DNA of 64,000 nt from Methylobacterium sp. Leaf123 (GTDB taxonomy: Bacteria > Pseudomonadota > Alphaproteobacteria > Rhizobiales > Beijerinckiaceae): NCBI RefSeq assembly GCF_001423405.1, contig NZ_LMNS01000001.1, positions 273,545 to 337,544 on the forward strand. The letters are read 5' to 3'. Numbering within the stretch: the first letter of the stretch is position 1; each line of letters begins with the position of its first letter. Of this stretch, positions 58,419 to 64,000 are shown one piece after another. The translations under genes were made by a program, and so were the position numbers. The notes beneath the pieces are model-generated. The model saw nothing but the letters and a program-made list of their open reading frames with translations, was not told the origin of the DNA and did no database searches.

Positions 58419-59177
58419 ATGCAGGCGGCCGATACCATCCAGGGGGAGACGGATCTCCTCGCGCTTGCCGCGAACGAAAACGCGCGTCGCAAGCGGGCGC
58501 ATGGGCGCGCGCGGCGGCACAGCGCGCAGGTGCGGACGCTGCGCCGGGTGATTCCGGTCACCGCCGGCCTCGCCGTGCTGGGGCTTGCCGCGATCGTGCT
58601 CTGGAGTCCCCTCACGGGCAGCATTCCCAACGTCTCCTTCGGCCCGATCAGCGTCTCGGGCACGAAGGTCACGATGGAAAATCCGCGCCTGTCCGGCTTC
58701 CGCAAGGGCGAGCGCGGCTACGAGGTGGTCGCCGACGCGGCGCAGCAGGACGTGCGTAAGCCCAGCATCATCGAGCTTCAGGCCATGAAAGGCCACGTCG
58801 CCACCGACGACAAGGGCGGCCGCGCCTACCTTCAGGCGAAGGGCGGCGTGTTCGATTCCACCCGCGAATCACTCAACCTCGAGAACGACATCCGGCTCTG
58901 GACCGACAAGGGCGAGGAGGTTCGCCTCTCGGTCGCCACCGTTGATTTCAAGACCGGCAGCCTGCGCTCGTCCAAGGCCGTCACCGTCACGGTGCCGTCG
59001 GGCTCCATCGTCGCCGACACCCTCGACGTGGTCGAGAACGGCCGGGTCGTCTCCTTCGTCGGCCGCGTCCATGCCGTGTTCCACGGCGACGAGGCCGAGA
59101 AGGAGAGCGGGGCCAAGGTCGCCTCGCGAGCCGATTCGGAGCGCATCCACACCTCCGCTGCGGAACCCACGCGATGA
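58419..59177 (+). CDS. lptC: LPS export protein LptC
   Basis: This 252-residue bitopic protein links the inner-membrane LptBFG complex to LptA. A cytoplasmic basic segment (RRKRAHGRARRHS) precedes one membrane helix (VIPVTAGLAVLGLAAIVLW), then a periplasmic jellyroll (IELQAMKGHVATDDKGGRAYL, first part). The AGGA before the ATG at 58419 supports this start. Its stop overlaps the start of lptA by four bases, so they are translationally coupled. Confidence 0.9.
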   Translation: MQAADTIQGETDLLALAANENARRKRAHGRARRHSAQVRTLRRVIPVTAGLAVLGLAAIVLWSPLTGSIPNVSFGPISVSGTKVTMENPRLSGFRKGERGYEVVADAAQQDVRKPSIIELQAMKGHVATDDKGGRAYLQAKGGVFDSTRESLNLENDIRLWTDKGEEVRLSVATVDFKTGSLRSSKAVTVTVPSGSIVADTLDVVENGRVVSFVGRVHAVFHGDEAEKESGAKVASRADSERIHTSAAEPTR

Positions 59178-59914
59178 CGCCGCGTCTCGGCCCGGCGCTT
59201 GCCGCCGGCCTCGCTCTCCTCCTGGCGCATCCCGCCGCCGCGGCTCCGACCAAGGAGACGGTGAAGGAGAAGCCCGCCGCGCTCGGCACCGTCGGCGGCG
59301 GCAAGGGGCCGATCAAGATCGACGCCGACCGGCTCGACGTGTTCGACAAGGAGAACAAGGCGATCTTCGCCGGCAACGTCGTGGCGGTGCAGGGCGAGAG
59401 CACGATTCGCTGCTCGGCCATGACGGTCCATTACAAGCGCGACAAGGACAAGGATCCGTCCAAGGACGCCAACAAGGACGCGGCGAAGTCTGAGGCCGAG
59501 GCGGCCGAGGATGCGAAGGCCAAGGCGGCGCTCGGCGGCAACGGCATCCGCAAGGTCGAGTGCGCCGGCCCGGTCACCGTCGCGCAGAAGGATCAGATCG
59601 CCACCGGCGACAATGCGGTGTTCGATCAGGAGGCCAAGCGCATCGTGCTGACCGGCAACGTCGTGCTCAGCCAGTGCCAGAACGTCACCCGCGGCTCGCG
59701 CCTCGTCTATGACATGGCGAGCGGCCGGGCCAACATGGACCCCGTGGCCGGCGGACGCGTCTCGGCGATGTTCGTGCCGGGCGAGAGCGGCCAGGCCAAG
59801 GGAAGTCAGCCGAAGGGCTGCACCCAGCCGGCCATCGCGGCCAAGCCCGGTGCCAAGGGGGCCGACAAGGGCGCCGAGAAGCCGACCGTGAAGACGCGGG
59901 CGCAGGCGAACTGA
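59174..59914 (+). CDS. lptA: LPS transport periplasmic protein LptA
   Basis: This 246-residue protein has a signal peptide (ALAAGLALLLAHPAAAA) and the OstA-like beta-jellyroll that bridges LPS across the periplasm (IKIDADRLDVFDKENKAIF, then GNVVAVQGESTIRCS). Two features differ from short LptA proteins: a charged insertion of about 35 residues (88-122, Lys/Asp/Ala/Glu-rich) within the fold, and a Lys/Ala-rich C-terminal tail. Start and stop overlap or abut lptC and lptB. Confidence 0.9.
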   Translation: MTPRLGPALAAGLALLLAHPAAAAPTKETVKEKPAALGTVGGGKGPIKIDADRLDVFDKENKAIFAGNVVAVQGESTIRCSAMTVHYKRDKDKDPSKDANKDAAKSEAEAAEDAKAKAALGGNGIRKVECAGPVTVAQKDQIATGDNAVFDQEAKRIVLTGNVVLSQCQNVTRGSRLVYDMASGRANMDPVAGGRVSAMFVPGESGQAKGSQPKGCTQPAIAAKPGAKGADKGAEKPTVKTRAQAN

Positions 59915-59931
59915 CCGTGACGGGAGCCGGG

Positions 59932-60801
59932 ATGCCTGCAGGCGTGCCGCTTCGCGCGGTCGCCGAGCCGAAGCCCGCGAGCCGGGGCCGCAAAGCCTCG
60001 TGGTTCGGCCGCCTTCTCGGGCGCGGCGGATCGGCACCGCAGGCGGCGCGCAGCGGCGCGCTCGCCGAGGGCGGCGGTCCGGGCCTGCTGCATGTGCGCG
60101 GCCTTCGCAAGAGCTACGGCGCGCGCACCGTGGTCCATGAGGCGGGGCTCACCGTCCATAACGGCGAAGCGGTGGGGCTATTGGGCCCCAACGGCGCCGG
60201 CAAGACCACGATCTTCTACATGATCACCGGCCTCGTCCCGGCCGACCGTGGCTTCATCAGCCTGGACGGCATGGAGATCACCCACCTGCCGATGTACCAG
60301 CGGGCCCGGCTCGGCATCGGCTACCTGCCGCAGGAAGCCTCGATCTTCCGCGGGCTCACGGTCGAGGACAACATCCGCGCCGTGCTCGAAGTGGCCGAGC
60401 CGGACCGCAAGGCCCGCGAGCGCAAGCTCGATTCGCTGCTCGAAGAATTCGACATCGCGCGCCTGCGCAAGTCGCCGTCGATCGCGCTGTCGGGCGGCGA
60501 GCGCCGCCGCTGCGAGATCGCCCGCGCGCTGGCCTCCTCGCCGACCTTCATGCTGCTCGACGAGCCCTTCGCCGGCATCGATCCGATCGCTGTCGGCGAC
60601 ATCCAGGATCTCGTGAAGCACCTGAAGCAGCGCGGCATCGGCGTGCTCATCACCGACCACAATGTCCGCGAGACGCTCGGTCTGATCGACCGCGCCTACA
60701 TCGCCCATTCCGGCCGCATCCTTACCGAGGGCACGCCCGAGCAGATCGTCGCCAACGAGGACGCCCGCCGGCTCTATCTCGGTGAGGATTTCCGGCTTTA
60801 G
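59932..60801 (+). CDS. lptB: LPS export ABC transporter ATP-binding protein LptB
   Basis: This 289-residue ATPase has Walker A GPNGAGKT (85-92), the signature LSGGE (188-192), Walker B FMLLDEP (207-213) and the H-loop His244. It powers LPS extraction with LptF and LptG, which are not encoded here. An N-terminal extension of about 50 Arg/Gly/Ala-rich residues precedes the domain found in E. coli LptB. The ATG at 59932 with GGGAG is preferred over the GTG at 59917. A true start further inside, near GLLHVRGLRKSYG, cannot be excluded. Confidence 0.95.
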   Translation: MPAGVPLRAVAEPKPASRGRKASWFGRLLGRGGSAPQAARSGALAEGGGPGLLHVRGLRKSYGARTVVHEAGLTVHNGEAVGLLGPNGAGKTTIFYMITGLVPADRGFISLDGMEITHLPMYQRARLGIGYLPQEASIFRGLTVEDNIRAVLEVAEPDRKARERKLDSLLEEFDIARLRKSPSIALSGGERRRCEIARALASSPTFMLLDEPFAGIDPIAVGDIQDLVKHLKQRGIGVLITDHNVRETLGLIDRAYIAHSGRILTEGTPEQIVANEDARRLYLGEDFRL

Positions 60802-61343
60802 GGTCGGCACCGGAGGTCGGATTAATCCGCGCCGGGCCAGCGTGCACGCTCCCCTGTGACGGACCGCAGCGGTACCGCAGCGCAAACCACGGTCTCGCTG
60901 CGCTGCACCTCAACGGGTGCTTCCCGGCGTGACGACGTGGTCTCATGAGCCGGATGGCCCGTTTGCAGGCCTGCCGGGCTATGAAGGCATCACCCTTGGT
61001 CGCCGCCACTGAACTTCAAGAGCGAGTTTTCGCCGATCCGGTAATGACTGCTGAACCACACTGGGCGCGGTCGCCTCGCCGGAAACACTTTCTTCGTACG
61101 CCGCCGACTAACGCAGGCATGGCGATAAATCAGTGATCGCCAGTAGAGTGGGTCGGCGCGGTTCGGCGCTGTTGCTCGGCTACCGCGGTGCGAGAATTTA
61201 GGTGACGGGCGGACAAACCGCTTTGACGTGTCGGGCCGATGGCGCTAGACCTATCAAAAGGAGAAGCAAGGAACGTGCCGGGTTCGGTGCGGCTCGTGCG
61301 CGGGCTGCGATTTTGCAATGATTTCAGAAGGTTGGGCGTCGAG
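60802..61343. other. Intergenic region between lptB and rpoN
   Basis: No convincing gene. A 63-codon frame (60945-61136) encodes a basic peptide without features. CGGATTAATCCG (60818-60829), a perfect 12-bp palindrome, lies just after lptB. The rpoN promoter is near the end. Confidence 0.45.
61223..61251 (+). promoter_or_regulatory. Probable promoter for rpoN
   Basis: TTGACG (61223-61228), 17 bases, TAGACC (61246-61251). The -35 equals the alphaproteobacterial consensus; the -10 matches less well. Transcription from here would exclude the upstream in-frame ATG at 61239 and supports the start at 61344. Confidence 0.45.
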
Positions 61344-62879
61344 ATGAGTCTGCTCCAGCGGCTCGAGATGCGCCAGGGCCAGGCCCTGGTGATGACACCG
61401 CAACTGCTGCAGGCGATCAAGCTCTTGCAGCTCTCGCAGCTCGATCTCTCGGCTTATGTCGATGCCGAACTGGAGCGCAATCCGCTTCTGGAACGCGCCG
61501 AGTCCGAGGGAGAGCCCGAGCGCGAGGCGCTGGAGGCTTCGGGCGACGGCGAGTATGACGGGGGCGACGGGCCGGAGCCCGAGGGATGGCTCGGCTCTGA
61601 GATGACTCAGAGCCGCAGCGAGATCGAGGGCGACCTCGATACGCGCCTCGACAACGTGTTCGCCGACGAGAATCCCACCCCGCGCGAGACCGGGACCGGG
61701 GATATGCTCTCGCTGACCCCGGCGCCTTACGGCAATGCCGGCGGCAGCTTCGACGGTGAGCTTCCCGATTTCGAGGCGACGCTGACCGCCGAGACCAGCC
61801 TGCGCGAGCACCTGGCCGCACAGCTCGATCTCGCGACGCAAAATCCGTTCGACCGGTTGATCGGCAGCTTCCTGATCGATGCGGTGGACGATGCGGGTTA
61901 CCTGCGCGAGGATATCGATGGCGTGGCCGAGCGGCTCGGCGCCGCGCTCGATGACGTCGCCCGCCTTCTGAAACTCGTCCAGACCTTCGATCCGCCGGGC
62001 GTGGCCGCCCGCGACCTCGCCGAATGCCTTGCGATCCAGCTTCGCGAGCAGGACCGGTTCGATCCGGCGATGCAGGCGCTGGTCTCGCGCCTCGATCTCG
62101 TGGCCAAGCGCGACTTCCCGGCTCTGCGGCGCCTTTGCGGCGTGGACGACGAGGATCTCGTCGAGATGCTGGCCGAGATCCGCCGCCTCGACCCCAAGCC
62201 CGGCCGCGCCTTCGGCGCCCACGCGGTCGAGGTGTTGATCCCTGACGTGTTCGTCCGCCCCGCGCCCGACGGCTCCTGGCTGGTGGAGCTGAACTCCGAG
62301 GCGCTGCCGCGGGTGCTGGTCAACCAGAGCTACTATGCCCGCGTCTCGAAGGGCGCGGTGGCGGATGGCGACAAGGCGTTCCTGTCCGAATGCCTGCAGA
62401 CCGCGAACTGGCTCACCCGCAGCCTGGAGCAGCGGGCGCGCACCATCCTCAAGGTCGCCACCGAGATCGTCCGCCAGCAGGATGCGTTCTTCCTGCACGG
62501 TGTCGCCCACCTGCGCCCGCTCAACCTCAAGACGGTCGCCGAGGCGATCGGCATGCACGAATCGACCGTCTCCCGCGTCACTTCCAACAAGTCGATCGGC
62601 ACCAGCCGCGGCACCCTGGAGATGAAGTACTTCTTCACCGCCGCGATCCCCGGCGCGGCCGGTGCTGCGTCCCATTCCTCGGAATCCGTGCGCCACCGCA
62701 TCAAGCAACTTGTCGATGCAGAAGCCGCCGACGTCCTGTCCGACGATGCGCTGGTGCAGCGGTTGCGCGACGAGGGCATCGACATCGCCCGCCGCACCGT
62801 CGCCAAGTATCGGGAGTCGCTGCGGATCCCCTCGTCGATTGAGCGCCGCCGGGAGAAGATGGCCACGGCTGCCCGCTGA
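61344..62879 (+). CDS. rpoN: RNA polymerase sigma-54 factor
   Basis: This 511-residue protein has the three regions of sigma-54: the Gln/Leu-rich activator-interacting region I (MSLLQRLEMRQGQALVMTPQ, residues 1-50), an acidic region II, and region III with core-binding, helix-turn-helix (LKTVAEAIGMHESTVSRV) and the RpoN box ARRTVAKYR (482-490). It directs transcription of nitrogen and other alternative genes at -24/-12 promoters with activator ATPases. It precedes hpf and ptsN, the usual neighbours. Confidence 0.97.
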   Translation: MSLLQRLEMRQGQALVMTPQLLQAIKLLQLSQLDLSAYVDAELERNPLLERAESEGEPEREALEASGDGEYDGGDGPEPEGWLGSEMTQSRSEIEGDLDTRLDNVFADENPTPRETGTGDMLSLTPAPYGNAGGSFDGELPDFEATLTAETSLREHLAAQLDLATQNPFDRLIGSFLIDAVDDAGYLREDIDGVAERLGAALDDVARLLKLVQTFDPPGVAARDLAECLAIQLREQDRFDPAMQALVSRLDLVAKRDFPALRRLCGVDDEDLVEMLAEIRRLDPKPGRAFGAHAVEVLIPDVFVRPAPDGSWLVELNSEALPRVLVNQSYYARVSKGAVADGDKAFLSECLQTANWLTRSLEQRARTILKVATEIVRQQDAFFLHGVAHLRPLNLKTVAEAIGMHESTVSRVTSNKSIGTSRGTLEMKYFFTAAIPGAAGAASHSSESVRHRIKQLVDAEAADVLSDDALVQRLRDEGIDIARRTVAKYRESLRIPSSIERRREKMATAAR

Positions 62880-62930
62880 CACCCATGCCTCGTCGGTGCC
62901 TGAAAGCCCTGCGCCGGCTCGCCTTCGGGT

Positions 62931-62959
62931 TTGACTTGCCCCGTCCCCCTTTCTAACTC
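62931..62959 (+). promoter_or_regulatory. Promoter before hpf
   Basis: TTGACT (62931-62936), 17 bases, TAACTC (62954-62959), about 33 bases before the hpf start. Spacing and -35 match well; the -10 is moderate. Confidence 0.5.
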
Positions 62960-62991
62960 TCGAAGTCCCGGGAGGAAGAGCGGAGACGTCG

Positions 62992-63594
62992 ATGGCAGGT
63001 TTGCGGGTGACGGGGCATGGCCTCGATCTCGGTACGGCCCTGCGAGGCCGGGTCGAGGACCGCATGGCGGCGACCCTCGCGAAGTATCTCGATCCACATA
63101 TGAGCGGCAGTTGCACGGGGCACGTGACGCTGCGGCGCGATGGGGCGGGATACCGAACCGATTGCGTGCTGCACCTCGTCACCGGGCTGACGCTGGAAGC
63201 CTCGGGCGCGGCGCACGACGTGCATGCGAGCTTCGAGCAGACCGCCGACAAGCTCGAGAAGCGCCTGCGCCGCTACAAGCACAAGCTGAAGGATCACGGT
63301 GCCGCGAGCCACAACGGGGCGGGTATCGAGGCGGCCTACGCCGTCTTCGCCGCGCCCGACGAGGAAGTGGACGATGAGCCGCTCGAGGCGGAGGAGGGCG
63401 CGCACCCGCCCGTGGTGGCCGAGAGCACGCGCACGCTCAAGCGCCAATCCGTCAGCGAGGCGGTGACTACCCTCGACATGACCGGCGCCCCGGTCGTCGT
63501 TTTCGTTCACGCTGGCACCGGGCGCATCAACGTCGTATATCGGCGCAGTGACGGTGCGATCGGATGGGTCGATCCGCCCGGTGATCGCGATTGA
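62992..63594 (+). CDS. hpf: Ribosome hibernation promoting factor (long form)
   Basis: This 200-residue protein has the S30Ae/RaiA domain (LRVTGHGLDLGTALRGRVEDR, first part; residues 1-105) and the C-terminal dimerisation domain (SVSEAVTTLDMTGAPVVVFVHAG; 145-200), joined by an acidic linker. Long HPF joins two 70S ribosomes into an inactive 100S dimer in stationary phase. It lies between rpoN and ptsN, as in many proteobacteria, and has its own promoter-like sequence. Confidence 0.94.
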   Translation: MAGLRVTGHGLDLGTALRGRVEDRMAATLAKYLDPHMSGSCTGHVTLRRDGAGYRTDCVLHLVTGLTLEASGAAHDVHASFEQTADKLEKRLRRYKHKLKDHGAASHNGAGIEAAYAVFAAPDEEVDDEPLEAEEGAHPPVVAESTRTLKRQSVSEAVTTLDMTGAPVVVFVHAGTGRINVVYRRSDGAIGWVDPPGDRD

Positions 63595-63600
63595 GGCAGG

Positions 63601-63620
63601 GGCTCGTTCCGAGCCTTTCT
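63601..63620 (+). terminator. Short hairpin after hpf
   Basis: GGCTCG and CGAGCC form a 6-bp stem with a 3-base loop, followed by TTTCT, just after the hpf stop. It may be a weak terminator. Confidence 0.4.
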
Positions 63621-63749
63621 CGGACGGGGACTCAGGTGCCCGTCACGAAGCCTCGAAGACCGGTACCGGAGACGGATTTCAAGATCCGGACAGGCGTGTG
63701 AGGCGCTCCGTGCCGGGATCGTTGGGTCCCGGCAGTCGTGCATGGGAAC

Positions 63750-63773
63750 GCGGGATCGCTGTATCGATCCCGC
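63750..63773 (+). promoter_or_regulatory. Hairpin in the ptsN leader
   Basis: GCGGGATCG and CGATCCCGC form a perfect 9-bp stem with a 6-base loop, 20 bases before the ptsN start. There is no T-run, so it is more likely a leader structure than a terminator. Confidence 0.4.
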
Positions 63774-63793
63774 CCACGAGGCGTTTAGTTTTC

Positions 63794-64000
63794 ATGCCGA
63801 TGCTCGAATTTCTGAACCTGGACTCGGTGGTCTCTTCCCTGCGCGTGCGCGACAAGAAGCACGTCCTCCAGGAACTGGCTGCCCATGCGGTCCGCCGCCT
63901 CCCGAACCTGTCCGAGCGGGACGTCTTCGAGACCCTGCTCCACCGTGAGCGCCTCGGCTCCACGGGGATCGGCGACGGCGTGGCGATCCCCCACGGCAAG
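63794..64000 (+). CDS. ptsN: PTS IIA-like nitrogen-regulatory protein PtsN (3' end outside window)
   Basis: The first 69 codons of EIIA-Ntr are present and run off the end of the window. The visible part starts MPMLEFLNLDSVV and ends with the phosphorylation site region VAIPHGK, where the His is phosphorylated by NPr. The protein links carbon/nitrogen state to potassium transport and sigma-54-related control. The ATG at 63794 has GAGGCG upstream; an in-frame ATG two codons later is possible. Its place after hpf and rpoN fits the conserved order. Confidence 0.93.
   Translation, partial: MPMLEFLNLDSVVSSLRVRDKKHVLQELAAHAVRRLPNLSERDVFETLLHRERLGSTGIGDGVAIPHGK

Noticed and set aside
60945-61136. 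63-codon frame between lptB and rpoN
   Set aside because: No ribosome site, no domain, and basic low-information composition.
61239-61343. Upstream in-frame ATG for rpoN
   Set aside because: It lies between the -35 and -10 of the likely promoter, and sigma-54 normally starts at MSLLQRLEMRQ.

Overview
The window is high-GC, gene-dense chromosomal DNA from an alphaproteobacterium of the Hyphomicrobiales, most like Methylobacterium/Methylorubrum. The assignment rests on gene order and families: tig-clpP-clpX-lon, a complete cpa/tad pilus operon with a Flp pilin, lptC-lptA-lptB-rpoN-hpf-ptsN, a BA14K-family protein and EgtD. It is inferred from content, not from a database match. No insertion sequence, prophage, rRNA or CRISPR array was seen.

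Layout. 1-4825: the 3' part of a very large RTX-type calcium-binding repeat protein. 4997-9445: four tightly packed genes (2-oxoglutarate/Fe(II) oxygenase, SAM methyltransferase, two tandem B12-binding radical SAM proteins) that look like an uncharacterised tailoring pathway. 9452-10906: a Tat-exported multicopper-oxidase-like protein that has lost many copper ligands. 11055-17663: tRNA-Leu, then the protein-quality-control block tig, clpP, clpX, lon, with a good RpoH-like promoter before lon. 17801-18210: tRNA-Val and a small membrane protein. 18819-25843: glycosyltransferase, EgtD-type histidine methyltransferase, a second methyltransferase, a GntA/YqcI-like haem protein, a DUF1989 protein and an OPT transporter. 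25912-27052: an orphan polysaccharide-type ABC permease with lower-GC codons, then tRNA-Ala. 27309-30344: secreted hypotheticals, a YihY/BrkB membrane protein and a decayed cupin gene. 30848-37478: polA (+) facing the nfi-ychF-pth-rplY group (-), separated by a long inverted-repeat element. 37656-47556: the Flp/Tad pilus system. 47657-53279: MaoC-like dehydratase, two MFS transporters, Ohr, a CoA-binding protein and a thioesterase. 53280-57424: a diguanylate cyclase and small envelope or stress proteins. 57520-64000: an RNase D-like exonuclease, LPS transport genes, sigma-54, hibernation factor and the start of ptsN.

How parts work together. Trigger factor, ClpXP and Lon form a folding/degradation module. 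The cpa/tad genes supply pilin, prepilin peptidase, secretin, lipoprotein, localisation ATPase, motor ATPase and two inner-membrane platform proteins. LptC/A/B move LPS to the outer membrane and lie beside rpoN, hpf and ptsN, the usual proteobacterial neighbourhood. The strongest candidates for new biology are the oxygenase/methyltransferase/radical-SAM operon, the copper-site-depleted MCO, the EgtD variant cluster, and the inverted intergenic repeat between polA and nfi.
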